DNA of 64,000 bases from Cyclobacteriaceae bacterium (GCA_019638355.1 JAHBTY010000005.1:434001-498000); one strand, 5' to 3'; shown: positions 1 through 8,903, counted from the stretch's first letter. Notes: generated by a model not told the origin, from the letters alone. Translations and numbers: made by a program.

Positions 1-710
1 GTAAGAATTGCATTCAGCCAAATGAGCTTGGGTCTGCGTAATGCACGCTGTTCATCTGTTAATGATTCGTGATGACTATAGTTAAGATTTATGATGCCAA
101 GCCGTTTGCGTTCGCGCTTACCCCAAACATATGCAACCAATAATACCCAGGCAATGCCACCGAGTATAGCCGGAATGTTTGGATTAAAGATTTCAGGTGC
201 GGTGCTGTTCATGGTAGCAATAGCTCTTGCAGATGTACCTGACCACGGAACGAGATGCAGCGGGCCAACACTTAATGCTACGATCCCGGCCAATACCAGC
301 TTATTCATTTTTAATTCCTTGTAGATAGGCAGAAAGGCCGAGATAACGATCATGAAAGTTGCCGTGCCATCGCCATCCAAATGCACAATCATGGTAAGGA
401 TTGCCGTTCCTATTACTACTTTCAATGGATCGCCCTTTACCTGTTTGATGATAAAGGCTATCACCGGATCAAACAAGCCCACATCCAGCATCACGGCAAA
501 ATACAACACAGCAAATACCAGCAAGATTCCTGTTGGTGCTACCTGTTTAATTCCGGCAAGCATCATTTCTGAAATATCTTTAACGGATATGCCAGCCAAC
601 AAGCCAAAGACAACCGGCACCAAAACTAAAGCAGTTATTACTGATAACCGCTTTGAGATAATGAGTATCAGAAATACAGCAATGGTTCCAAATCCAAAAA
701 GTGCAAGCAA
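1..710 (-). CDS. CitMHS-family citrate/divalent-cation symporter (C-terminus cut by window edge)
   Basis: Inner-membrane transporter of the CitMHS family, which imports citrate complexed with a divalent metal together with protons. Reading the minus strand from 710 gives an open frame to the window edge (about 236 residues). It is strongly hydrophobic with several predicted membrane helices, begins MLALFGFGTIAVFLILIISK, and has the family-typical LDGDGTAT segment at residues 111-118. I see no in-frame ATG near the N-terminus. The TTG at 710, 9 nt after the stop of the upstream esterase gene, gives an N-terminus that aligns with known CitM proteins, so I chose it. It is the last visible gene of an esterase run on the same strand and could import the acid those enzymes release (inference). 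The substrate cannot be read from the sequence. Confidence 0.8.
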   Translation of the reverse strand, partial: MLALFGFGTIAVFLILIISKRLSVITALVLVPVVFGLLAGISVKDISEMMLAGIKQVAPTGILLVFAVLYFAVMLDVGLFDPVIAFIIKQVKGDPLKVVIGTAILTMIVHLDGDGTATFMIVISAFLPIYKELKMNKLVLAGIVALSVGPLHLVPWSGTSARAIATMNSTAPEIFNPNIPAILGGIAWVLLVAYVWGKRERKRLGIINLNYSHHESLTDEQRALRRPKLIWLNAIL

Positions 711-719
711 GCGATGTAA

Positions 720-1748
720 TTAGTTGGTTTCGAACTTCAGGTATTCGTTAAAGAAAGGTAGCAAATCGTTCAAGACGCGACCATCAGTTGTCCAGATTTT
801 ATTGCCATGATCGCCAATGTACTCTTCTGCATAGTGTGCGATGCCGAGATTCTCCAGCCGCTGACTAAACATACCACATTGCAAAGGGAAACGGGCCGCA
901 TCATTTCTCCCCCAATCCAACTTTATCGCTTTAAGCTTGCGCAGATTATCTGCGTATTTATCAACCATGTAAACAGGCATGTTGTCATTCCACTTTTGCA
1001 ACACTGTTTGATTTACGATCATGCTATCACCTTTATAGGTGAACGGAACATCGCAATAAAATGGTGGCTTGTTGGGATTGGGCGACCAAGCACGCGCCAC
1101 AGCCACCAGTACCTTCGGATAATAAGTTCGCTTGAGTTCTTCCTGGGAAGTGACTTTACCCAATTCTTTAAACGAAGAACTATTCGGGCCAAACTCTTTT
1201 ACAAAGGTCAGCAAACCCGGACTTAATGCATATACACTGTTAAACACGTCCGGGTAAAGCATGGCAATTTTGAGTGCTCCATAACCACCCATTGAGTGGC
1301 CACCAATTCCCCTGCTTTCGCGATTGGCAATTGTCTTATAGTTTTTATCGACATACGCTACCAATTCTTTCGCGGTAAAGTCCGACCAATTTCCGGTAAG
1401 TGTTGAATTACTATAGAAGCTACCCTCGTACTGCGTGTATTGATTAGCCTGAACCAAAATAAAAGATCGGATTTTCTTTTGAGTGATGGCCCTATCCAAA
1501 ATCAACTTCATTTGTTGATAGATGCTATCAGTACCCATGAATCCGTGTAAATAATAAATAACCGGAAATCGTTTTCCCGGTTGATCATAATCTGGCGGCA
1601 AATAGACCGACACTTTACGATTAGGATTTTCACCACCTGTATTTTGAAGAGTTTTCGCATTGATAATAAAGCTTACCACCTTGCCTTGCTGCTGTGCAAA
1701 TGCATGTACGACAACCAGGAGCAGAATTAATACAAGACCTCTTTTCAT
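720..1748 (-). CDS. Exported alpha/beta-hydrolase esterase (putative esterase, esterase D-like)
   Basis: Predicted periplasmic or secreted serine esterase of the 'putative esterase' (esterase D/tributyrin esterase-like) family, about 342 residues from the ATG at 1748. A signal peptide ends near FAQ. The N-terminal core carries YYLHGFMG (oxyanion region), the nucleophile motif GHSMGG lies near residue 152, and a DHG motif close to the C-terminus probably supplies the histidine. An in-frame TTG at 1760 would add four residues and overlap the upstream stop; the ATG gives a cleaner signal peptide. It sits 8 nt after a type B carboxylesterase gene and 9 nt before the CitMHS transporter, so co-transcription is likely. 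The family acts on short acyl esters; the natural substrate here is unknown. Confidence 0.78.
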   Translation of the reverse strand: MKRGLVLILLLVVVHAFAQQQGKVVSFIINAKTLQNTGGENPNRKVSVYLPPDYDQPGKRFPVIYYLHGFMGTDSIYQQMKLILDRAITQKKIRSFILVQANQYTQYEGSFYSNSTLTGNWSDFTAKELVAYVDKNYKTIANRESRGIGGHSMGGYGALKIAMLYPDVFNSVYALSPGLLTFVKEFGPNSSSFKELGKVTSQEELKRTYYPKVLVAVARAWSPNPNKPPFYCDVPFTYKGDSMIVNQTVLQKWNDNMPVYMVDKYADNLRKLKAIKLDWGRNDAARFPLQCGMFSQRLENLGIAHYAEEYIGDHGNKIWTTDGRVLNDLLPFFNEYLKFETN

Positions 1749-1756
1749 TCGCGTTA

Positions 1757-3283
1757 TCAATTAACTGATTCCAAAACCAAAAACTCCTTTTTGAACAAAC
1801 CTGGTTTCAAAACCGGTTTTTCCTTTAACTCCATGATGGGTTGCGAGGCATCGTACTTTTTCCATTCAGGCAAACCGCTGTCGTTTGGACTACCTGTCTT
1901 TACAAAGTTGACCCAATAGGTGGACATAAACTTCTCCACTGCATAGTCCGAATATTTCCAGGGTCTGTTCCATTTCGATAAAGTATGCAGCGCAAACGGA
2001 ACCTCTGAAGTGTGAAATGAACCGTAATTCGGGAAGCCTGGTTTATCCGTAGGCACATAACTGAATTGGTATAAGTAACTGTTGCTGGTATTGTTCGTTG
2101 CCCACACATGATCGGCATAGCCGGCAAAGTTCAGGTTGCCCAATTTGTTTTGCGATTGCAACGCTTCCTGATCGGTACCTGCAGGAAATGCCTTCAGCAA
2201 TTCCGATTGTTTATCCGGATAGGTTGCACTTGCCCAGGCTTTAAACTCCGTTGCTGACTTTGGTTGACCCGTTAACGCTGCATCGCCTGTTGCCCATCCG
2301 GCAATCAACGCTACATCGTTATGTTTTTTGTTTTTGAAGATCGAGCCAATATCATCGGGTAACACATAACCATCGGTAATGGGTGCAAACGATCCATAAG
2401 GAAGTGTGCTGGCTAATTTCCATACGCTATCGGCTGGTAAATTGCGCAATGCTGCAATGTTGGTTGAGCTAACCTTTTGTGTAAGTTCAGTCCCGATTTT
2501 TTCGGCATCACTCAACTTCTTTGAAAATTTTCCCATCGATGCTCCGCTGTGTGCAATGGCTCCCCGAAACAATCCTTTCGATAACGGTGAAGCCACCAAT
2601 GCCTGCACACTAAACGATCCTGCCGATTGCCCGGCAATGGTAACTTTATCCGGATCGCCACCAAAGGCAGCAATATTTGCTTTAATCCATTTCAACGCTG
2701 CCAACTGATCGAGCAACGCATAGTTACCTGATGCATTTTTACCTGATTCCTTCGTGAGATCGGGATGCGATAAAAATCCAAACACACCCACGCGATAATT
2801 AATGCTTACGAAAATAATTCCTTCTTTCGCCAAGGCTTCGCCATCATAAACTGCACAAGCAGCAGAGCCAGATACAAACCCACCACCGTAAATCCACATC
2901 AACACCGGTAATTTTTCTTTTGGTGATTTAGCCGGAGTCCATACATTCAGGTATAAACAATCTTCACTCAAGGGTTCGGGTGGTGCAATAAACTCTTCCG
3001 TCCACATAGCAAATGGTTCTGGTTTGTTTTGAACCGGACTTGCTGAAAACTGATCGCACATCAAAACGCCCGACCATGGTTTGGCAGGCCGGGGTTCCTT
3101 CCATCGTAAATCGCCCACCGGTGGTGCAGCAAACGGAATTCCCTTAAACGAAGTAACGGTGCGATCAAGATTCCATATGCCTTTTACTTTACCCGCATTG
3201 GTTGATGTTTCCAGCAATGCTTGCGCAGATACCTGAGCAACTAATAAAAGCAAGAGTAAACCCGTTGAAACTGCTCGCATCAT
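1757..3283 (-). CDS. Exported type B carboxylesterase (first of three)
   Basis: Type B carboxylesterase/lipase (alpha/beta hydrolase) of 508 residues with an N-terminal signal peptide ending near VSAQA. Visible motifs are the oxyanion-hole GGGF at 133-136, SEDCLYLNVW near 106-115, the nucleophile elbow GQSAG with Ser220, and a probable catalytic His424 in SFHTSEVP. Full length for the family. It starts 6 nt after the stop of the next carboxylesterase upstream and ends 8 nt before the smaller esterase, so it belongs to a minus-strand operon. Two adjacent ATG codons (3283 and 3280) are possible starts. Export suggests action on extracellular esters; substrate unknown. Confidence 0.85.
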   Translation of the reverse strand: MMRAVSTGLLLLLLVAQVSAQALLETSTNAGKVKGIWNLDRTVTSFKGIPFAAPPVGDLRWKEPRPAKPWSGVLMCDQFSASPVQNKPEPFAMWTEEFIAPPEPLSEDCLYLNVWTPAKSPKEKLPVLMWIYGGGFVSGSAACAVYDGEALAKEGIIFVSINYRVGVFGFLSHPDLTKESGKNASGNYALLDQLAALKWIKANIAAFGGDPDKVTIAGQSAGSFSVQALVASPLSKGLFRGAIAHSGASMGKFSKKLSDAEKIGTELTQKVSSTNIAALRNLPADSVWKLASTLPYGSFAPITDGYVLPDDIGSIFKNKKHNDVALIAGWATGDAALTGQPKSATEFKAWASATYPDKQSELLKAFPAGTDQEALQSQNKLGNLNFAGYADHVWATNNTSNSYLYQFSYVPTDKPGFPNYGSFHTSEVPFALHTLSKWNRPWKYSDYAVEKFMSTYWVNFVKTGSPNDSGLPEWKKYDASQPIMELKEKPVLKPGLFKKEFLVLESVN

Positions 3284-3289
3284 GGGAAA

Positions 3290-4942
3290 TTAGATTGCAG
3301 GATCTGGCACAATCGCCAGATAGTCCTTGTCGTGATGTTGTTTTATTTCACACACATTATCGAAAATCATCGTAATACCATTGTCAGGTTTGTAAGCGCC
3401 CCATTCGGGTAAGCCTTTGTGGTTCGGATTTCCGGTGCGGGCAAAGTTAATCCAGGCCTGGCTCACTTTATCGGCCAATGCATAAGCCGCTGGTGTTCCG
3501 CCCGTCATCTCTTCGCAACGCGCAATGTTATCGAACACAAACGGAATCTCCATGCAATGCAAAGACTTGTAGTTGCCATCCAGTACTGGCGATTGCCAAC
3601 TGAACAGATACATGTACACCGGAGCAGGCGAAGCCGATTTCAATTCCGCCATCTTCAAAGCACCTTTGCGGAACATGGCATCCACATCAATCAAATCCGT
3701 TGGTTTGGTATCATTGGGATACGCTTTCTTTACCGCAGCAATAAAATCTTCCGCCTTGTCGCCATACTGACGCGTGATGTGTGCCTTCACTGAATCCAAC
3801 GATGCATTGCGCAACTGCGGCATGAACAACGAAGTCATGAATTCATTTTTGGTGGAGCCAATCATGACCGGAATATTTGCTGAGATCGCTTGTGCTTCGG
3901 ATTGCGTGGGTTGGTACGGTAAAAACGTTCCATCCAGCACGGGGCCCCAGCTTAAACCAAATCTTCCAAACTGATGACCTTCGGCCCGCATTTGGGCCAT
4001 CACTTTGGCAACTGCTTTTTTACCGGCAGCCGCTAATAAAGGGAACGGAACTTTTTGCAGTGAATCAACCTGTGTGGGTTTCAGTTTTAATTCTTCCAAT
4101 ACCGCTGCGGCAATGCGTTGCGTATTTTCATTGCTGTGAAAACTCAATCCCAACCCACCACTTTGAATTACGGCTTTATGAAATAATCCTTTTGCAGAAG
4201 GTGCATTTAAAAGTGTATTTACTTTTCCACCACCACCCGATTGCCCGAAGATCAATACGTTATCCGGATCGCCACCAAAGTTGGCAATGTTGGCTTTTAC
4301 CCATTGCAATGCAGCTACAATATCGAGAATACTGTTGTTGGCTGAGGTCTTATACTTATCGCCATAGGCTGATAAGTTTAAAAAACCTAAAATATTCAGG
4401 CGATGATTGATACTCACCACCACCACATCGCCCTTGCGTGCAAGATTTTCACCATCATACGAGGGCAACTCCTGCGATGAACCGGCAGTATGTCCGCCAC
4501 CGTGTAACCAAACCAACACCGGTCTTTTCTGATCACCTTTTGGTTCACCTTTGATAGCCGGAGTCCAAACGTTAAGGCGTTGACAATCTTCGTTGGCATA
4601 ACCCCAATCGTGGTGAAACACAAACTCCGATTCATCATTTACGGTTGTGGTCGGATCAACAAGAGGCGCTACTGGCCCGTATGTCATGGAACTGCGCACT
4701 CCTTCCCAGGGTTTTACTTTTTGTGGTGCTTCAAAGCGTGCGGCTTGCGCATACGGAATTCCTTTGTACGTAAAGATTCCGTTGTGGATATAACCGCGCA
4801 CTTTTCCGGATTCGGTATCGGTTACGGCAATGTTTTCACCAGCTAGCAGCGGTGTCGGGTTAGTGGTTACTTGCTTTTGTTCGCATGCTGAAAAAAATAT
4901 CAGGCCTAAGAAAAATAATACTACATGTTTAAGACTTTTCAT
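3290..4942 (-). CDS. Lipoprotein type B carboxylesterase (second of three)
   Basis: Type B carboxylesterase of 550 residues. The N-terminus is a lipoprotein signal with lipobox FSAC, lipidated Cys20, so the enzyme is probably anchored in the envelope rather than free. The oxyanion segment LHGGGH is near 146-151. The nucleophile elbow is GQSGG with Ser235, a Gly replacing the usual Ala after Ser. A His in LHCMEIPFVF is the likely catalytic histidine. It lies between two other carboxylesterases and is separated from the upstream one by 58 nt. It differs enough from its neighbours that a recent tandem duplication is unlikely. Substrate not determinable. Confidence 0.84.
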   Translation of the reverse strand: MKSLKHVVLFFLGLIFFSACEQKQVTTNPTPLLAGENIAVTDTESGKVRGYIHNGIFTYKGIPYAQAARFEAPQKVKPWEGVRSSMTYGPVAPLVDPTTTVNDESEFVFHHDWGYANEDCQRLNVWTPAIKGEPKGDQKRPVLVWLHGGGHTAGSSQELPSYDGENLARKGDVVVVSINHRLNILGFLNLSAYGDKYKTSANNSILDIVAALQWVKANIANFGGDPDNVLIFGQSGGGGKVNTLLNAPSAKGLFHKAVIQSGGLGLSFHSNENTQRIAAAVLEELKLKPTQVDSLQKVPFPLLAAAGKKAVAKVMAQMRAEGHQFGRFGLSWGPVLDGTFLPYQPTQSEAQAISANIPVMIGSTKNEFMTSLFMPQLRNASLDSVKAHITRQYGDKAEDFIAAVKKAYPNDTKPTDLIDVDAMFRKGALKMAELKSASPAPVYMYLFSWQSPVLDGNYKSLHCMEIPFVFDNIARCEEMTGGTPAAYALADKVSQAWINFARTGNPNHKGLPEWGAYKPDNGITMIFDNVCEIKQHHDKDYLAIVPDPAI

Positions 4943-4965
4943 AATTCTTTTGATTTTGATTTATT

Positions 4966-4992
4966 CCTTTGCGTCTCCGCGTACTTTGCGGT
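4966..4992 (-). repeat. Short extragenic element built of GCGTC/TTTGCG blocks
   Basis: The 58-nt gap between two carboxylesterase genes contains a 27-bp stretch composed of CTTTGCG, TCTCCGCG and TACTTTGCGG blocks. Read on the minus strand it has the form CCGCAAAG..CGCGGAGACGCAAAGG. Closely similar extragenic strings recur in many unrelated bacterial genomes (general knowledge, not tested here). Only this copy was noticed in the window. Function unknown. Confidence 0.4.
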
Positions 4993-5000
4993 TTAATTTT

Positions 5001-6611
5001 TTATTTGAGCTTGTTCATTTTATCCAAAAACAAATACCGAGCATCATCGTACTTTACAGTCTTCGATTCGGTATTGAGAATCATAACGGATGGTGTATTG
5101 TCGTTCGGTTGTACAGCCGGCCACTCCGGAAGTTTATCGCCATTGGGATTTCCGGTTTTAACAAAGTTGGCAAAGTAGTTCAGCATGGTATCTGAAACTT
5201 TGTAATCATCAGCAGTCCATGCGTAATCTTTCACTAACGAAAGATTGCCCATGCAATATTCAATCTCGCATGCATGTGGTGCACCAATGGGTTCTGGCAT
5301 AGGCATACCACCTTGTTGCGTGCCTCCTGCTAAACCGGGGGTTAAGGTTTTATCCACCAACGGTGGACGAAGTTTGCTATACAAATAACGATACACGGGT
5401 TGCGAACTATTTTTACGATGTGCATCAAACCATTTCCAGGTGCTGTAGGAAATAAAGCGATCTGATGCCAGGTTGGTAGCCGCCCACTCTACTTCCTTTG
5501 GATTGCCATGCGGATAAACTTTCAACGCTTCTTCCCAATCGTTGGGATAAGCTTCCTTCACTTTCTTAATTAATGTTTCTTCGTTGATTGGACCTTGTGT
5601 AAAAGCCATTCCGGGAATCTCAGCTGAGTTCCAACCTAACAATAAAGGAACTTGGGCTTGTTCTTTTGCATTGAAAGTTTCGAGCATACTCTTGGTGAAA
5701 AAATAACCATCAATTGCCGGTGGGAAACCAAAGCGTTTTGAATCTACGTACGCTTCATACAACTCGCGGGTAGATGCCTGGCGCATTTGTGCCACAGAAG
5801 TATAGCCGGCATTCTTTGCAAACTCAGCCCCGGTCTTTTCGGCTTCTGCCATCGGTACAGCAGCCAATGCACTGATTCCCGAACCACTTTCACCAATAGC
5901 ACCGGCAATCAACTTCCGCGAAAGCGGTGATACCATTTGCGCACTTACTGAAATAGAACCGGCCGATTCACCCGCGATTGTTACTTTCTTTGCATCGCCA
6001 CCAAAAGCCGCAATGTTTTTTTGTACCCATTGCAATGCCCAAGCCTGATCTAAGTAGCCATAGTTGCCCGAACCTTTGTAAGTAGTTTCTTTACTCAATT
6101 CCGGGTGTGCAAAAAATCCAAACAAACCTAACCGGTAATTCACAGTAACCACTACAATCCCTTTCTTCGCCATAGCGGCACCATCATAGCGCGGTTCTGA
6201 ACCATCGCCCGCTACAAAGCCACCACCATAGAAATAAACCAACACGGGTAAGCCGGTGGTATTCTTTTTGGCTGGCGTCCACACATTCAGATACAAACAA
6301 TCTTCGCTGATTCCGTCCGAGCGGGAATTCATATCGCCAAACACAATGGCTTGTACGGGGCGCGGCCCAAACTTTTTGGTTTGTTTAACACCTGTCCAGT
6401 TATCCAATGGTTGCGGTGCTTTCCAACGTAAGTTGCCAACCGGAGGCTTGGCAAACGGTACACCCAGATAAAGTTGCAAACCGGAACGGGTATCGTACAT
6501 ACCTTCAATTATTCCATTTTCGATTTTGGTTTGAACGGGAAAAGTGTCGTTGCCTTGTGCCCACAATACTGCTGATGTAAGTACAAGCATAATTAGTGCG
6601 AAGTATTTCAT
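5001..6611 (-). CDS. Exported type B carboxylesterase (third of three, operon-leading)
   Basis: Type B carboxylesterase of about 536 residues from the ATG at 6611, with a signal peptide ending near LWAQG. Motifs: SEDCLYLNVW at 102-111, oxyanion GGGF near 129-132, nucleophile elbow GESAG with Ser217, and a His in GAPHACEIEY as probable catalytic base. An in-frame TTG at 6632 adds seven residues before the signal peptide and falls in the probable promoter, so the ATG is preferred. It is the first gene of the esterase-CitMHS run and is divergent from the Nudix-type regulator gene, with a palindrome between them. Confidence 0.85.
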   Translation of the reverse strand: MKYFALIMLVLTSAVLWAQGNDTFPVQTKIENGIIEGMYDTRSGLQLYLGVPFAKPPVGNLRWKAPQPLDNWTGVKQTKKFGPRPVQAIVFGDMNSRSDGISEDCLYLNVWTPAKKNTTGLPVLVYFYGGGFVAGDGSEPRYDGAAMAKKGIVVVTVNYRLGLFGFFAHPELSKETTYKGSGNYGYLDQAWALQWVQKNIAAFGGDAKKVTIAGESAGSISVSAQMVSPLSRKLIAGAIGESGSGISALAAVPMAEAEKTGAEFAKNAGYTSVAQMRQASTRELYEAYVDSKRFGFPPAIDGYFFTKSMLETFNAKEQAQVPLLLGWNSAEIPGMAFTQGPINEETLIKKVKEAYPNDWEEALKVYPHGNPKEVEWAATNLASDRFISYSTWKWFDAHRKNSSQPVYRYLYSKLRPPLVDKTLTPGLAGGTQQGGMPMPEPIGAPHACEIEYCMGNLSLVKDYAWTADDYKVSDTMLNYFANFVKTGNPNGDKLPEWPAVQPNDNTPSVMILNTESKTVKYDDARYLFLDKMNKLK

Positions 6612-6629
6612 TATTGTCTCAATTTGTAA

Positions 6630-6670
6630 CAATACTAATTAGTGTTTTGGACAGATGCCAGTTATTTTTG
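6630..6670. promoter_or_regulatory. Divergent promoter region with a 10-bp palindrome (candidate operator)
   Basis: The 76-nt space between the esterase operon and the Nudix-type regulator holds a perfect palindrome ACTAATTAGT at 6634-6643, with partial symmetry beyond it. On the minus strand the palindrome overlaps TAGTATTG (6637-6630), a 7/8 match to the Bacteroidota -7 box TAnnTTTG. On the plus strand TATTTTTG at 6663-6670 is a full -7 match for the regulator gene, with the palindrome near its -33 position. A protein bound here could affect both genes. That the neighbouring regulator binds it is inference. Confidence 0.5.
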
Positions 6671-6687
6671 AGGAAAGTTGACAGGGC

Positions 6688-7383
6688 ATGGCGAAGAAGA
6701 CTTATTTACCGCATTTGGCGTACGACTCCGTGATCTTTGGTTTTTCGGACGGTGAGCTGAAAATATTGATTATGGAGTACCACAATACCGGCTTGTTTGC
6801 CTTGCCCGGAGGCTTCGTACAAAAAACCGAAAATCTGAACGATGCGGTATTGCGGGGCTTGCACGAACGTACCGGCATTACCAACATTTACCTGGAACAA
6901 TTTTACACCTTTGGTGATATGGCCCGGTTTAAACCGGAAGTGATGCAAACATTGTTGGAGGCAAACGGCATTGATGCAAAAGGCGAATACAAATGGATGT
7001 TGGACAGGTTTGTAACAGTAGCCTACTATGCATTGATCAATTACAAAGATGTAACGCCCCGCCCCGATGCCCTCTCCGACTCCTGCGAGTGGTACCCGAT
7101 CAAAAAATTACCCAAGCTGATACTCGACCATAAACTAATCGTAGAAAAAGCAATTCAAACTCTGCGCGATAATCTCGATCGGAAGTTGGTAGGCGGAAAT
7201 TTGTTACCCAAAAAGTTTACGATGAACGAATTGCAAAAAGTATATGAAGCAATACTGGGTGCTAAGCTTCGCAGAACAACCTTTCAGCGAAAGATGTTAG
7301 CTGCCGATGTTTTAAAACGGCACGAGAAACAGTTTTCGGGTAAGGCTCATAAGGCTCCTTATTTGTATAGTTTTAAGAAGTAA
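6688..7383 (+). CDS. Nudix-fold transcriptional regulator (NrtR/AraR-like) with degenerate Nudix box
   Basis: 231 residues: an N-terminal Nudix hydrolase-like domain (about 8-150) and a C-terminal winged-helix domain (about 155-231), the arrangement of NrtR-type regulators, which sense ADP-ribose-like or sugar ligands. The Nudix box runs from Gly42 to Ile64. Against GX5EX7REUXEEXGU, the Glu after Arg56 is Gly57 and the second Glu of the EE pair is Arg61, so metal-dependent hydrolysis is probably lost, as in regulatory members. The gene is divergent from the esterase-CitMHS run and is its most likely regulator (inference). The start ATG lies 18 nt downstream of a TATTTTTG -7 box. Confidence 0.82.
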   Translation: MAKKTYLPHLAYDSVIFGFSDGELKILIMEYHNTGLFALPGGFVQKTENLNDAVLRGLHERTGITNIYLEQFYTFGDMARFKPEVMQTLLEANGIDAKGEYKWMLDRFVTVAYYALINYKDVTPRPDALSDSCEWYPIKKLPKLILDHKLIVEKAIQTLRDNLDRKLVGGNLLPKKFTMNELQKVYEAILGAKLRRTTFQRKMLAADVLKRHEKQFSGKAHKAPYLYSFKK

Positions 7384-7398
7384 AAGCTTTAAACACGA

Positions 7399-7746
7399 TC
7401 AGGCAGGCTCGCCAAACGTAAGCAAGTTGTTGTCCGGATCGAGTACTGAGAACTCTTTCTGACCCCACAACTTCGATTCTAAGGTTTTGTAAATTACTCC
7501 CTTTGCTTCTACCCGTTCAAACTCTTTTTCAATTTCGCTTACGCGGAGATATACTTGTCCGTAATTCTCTTTCGGATTTAAGTCTTTGAATAATAAAAAA
7601 TGAATTTCAATTTCATCTTTCGTTACCATCAGGTAATCGGGATAATCGATATTGCCCACTGATTTGAAACCAAGTTGGTTGATATAAAAATCTTTCGTTA
7701 CAGGTTTATTCCGCATGGGCAACTTGGGACAAACCTTTTTTAGCAT
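7399..7746 (-). CDS. VOC (glyoxalase/bleomycin-resistance-fold) protein
   Basis: Small protein of 115 residues with one vicinal-oxygen-chelate domain: an N-terminal pattern KLPMRNKPVTKDFYINQLGF, a central EIHFLLF strand with a potential metal-binding His, and a C-terminal FSVLDPDNNLLTFGEP strand that usually carries the last metal or substrate ligand Glu. The family includes dioxygenases, glyoxalases and antibiotic-binding proteins, and the sequence does not tell which applies. It starts 5 nt after the oxidase gene stop, suggesting co-transcription. Its 3' end converges on the regulator gene with 15 nt between them. Confidence 0.75.
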   Translation of the reverse strand: MLKKVCPKLPMRNKPVTKDFYINQLGFKSVGNIDYPDYLMVTKDEIEIHFLLFKDLNPKENYGQVYLRVSEIEKEFERVEAKGVIYKTLESKLWGQKEFSVLDPDNNLLTFGEPA

Positions 7747-7751
7747 ACCTT

Positions 7752-8903
7752 TTACTTGTTAAATCGATTCAAATTCAAAAATTCAATCGGCATAGTTGTC
7801 TCGCCTTTCAACGCCAAATCACTTAACACCTCACCTACTACCGATGCAAACTTAAATCCGTGCCCGCTGAACCCAGCAGCAACAACTACATTGTTATTCT
7901 CCGGTAGGAAATCCATAATAAAATTTTCATCAGGGGTGTTGGTATAGAGACAGATTTTGGATAAGTGAATGGAATTAAAACCAGTAGGTAAGTATTGTCT
8001 AACCGACTTTACTAATTCAGTTTCTTCAGTAGGTGTAATTGTTCGGTCAACACGATTAGCATCTGTCGGTTTACCCGGATAATGATATGCAGCTTTTAAT
8101 CCAATGGAACCACCTATTTGTGAAACTGGTAGAATCGGAAATCCATAATACATACCCGGTTGTTGGGCATCATCAATCAGCCAACATGGAAAGTTACGCT
8201 GTATAAAATTATCCCATTGCTGCGGAGTACCCCACACCACAACCTGCCGGGTAACCGAAAGCTGTGGTTGCATGTTTGGCAACACATGCGAAGTCCAGGC
8301 TCCCGTAGTTATAATGAGTTTTTTACAACTATAGGTTTGTTTGGTTGTCTGTACGGTAATTACACTTCCATCTTGTTTCCAACTCACCAACTGTTCATGG
8401 GTATGGATAGTTGCCCCCGCTTTAATTGCCAGTTCCGTAAATGAAAGAATGCATCGCTCCGGAGTTAAAAATCCGGCATTGGGTTCAAACAGGATTTCAA
8501 AGTCAAGCGGGATGGTGAATGATGGGAATCTGTTTTTACTTTCAGTATGATTAATTGTTTCAATGTTGATGTTGTATTGCCTGGCTGATTCCTTTACACC
8601 TTTTATTAAAATACCATCTGCTTTACCTGCATATAACAAACCGGTGGGAAAGTAAAGTTGGGTTCCGGTTTCAGCTTCCAATTGTTTCCAGTTATGATAG
8701 GCGCGTTCCAATAAAGGAACATAATCCGGATGTTCGAAGTAGGCTTTGCGAATGATACGACTTTGTCCGGCATGCGAACCATTTTCGTGTGGAATACCGA
8801 ATTGCTCAATCCCCAAAACCTTAACATCACTTTTAGCGAGGTAATAGCAGGCTGCTGAGCCCATTGAGCCCACACCGATTACAATCACATCGTACGATGC
8901 CAT
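7752..8903 (-). CDS. FAD-dependent amine oxidase, monomeric sarcosine oxidase/N-methyltryptophan oxidase family
   Basis: 383-residue flavoprotein. The N-terminus has a dinucleotide-binding GVGSMGSAACYYLA motif and an acidic strand end (IEQF). Cys318, in CLYTNTPDENF, corresponds to the covalent FAD-attachment cysteine of MSOX/MTOX enzymes, followed by the conserved GFSGHGFK near 345. The length fits the family (about 370-390). The reaction is oxidation of a secondary or N-methyl amino acid with O2, giving H2O2; the exact substrate is unresolved. The gene overlaps the upstream heme lipoprotein gene by one base (TAATG), so it is translationally coupled to it. No signal peptide, so cytoplasmic. 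Confidence 0.82.
   Translation of the reverse strand: MASYDVIVIGVGSMGSAACYYLAKSDVKVLGIEQFGIPHENGSHAGQSRIIRKAYFEHPDYVPLLERAYHNWKQLEAETGTQLYFPTGLLYAGKADGILIKGVKESARQYNINIETINHTESKNRFPSFTIPLDFEILFEPNAGFLTPERCILSFTELAIKAGATIHTHEQLVSWKQDGSVITVQTTKQTYSCKKLIITTGAWTSHVLPNMQPQLSVTRQVVVWGTPQQWDNFIQRNFPCWLIDDAQQPGMYYGFPILPVSQIGGSIGLKAAYHYPGKPTDANRVDRTITPTEETELVKSVRQYLPTGFNSIHLSKICLYTNTPDENFIMDFLPENNNVVVAAGFSGHGFKFASVVGEVLSDLALKGETTMPIEFLNLNRFNK

Noticed and set aside
91..723. Two plus-strand frames near the left edge (91-324 and 352-723)
   Set aside because: They are antisense to a CitMHS transporter whose minus-strand frame contains the LDGDGTAT motif and membrane helices; the plus-strand products look like random shadows.
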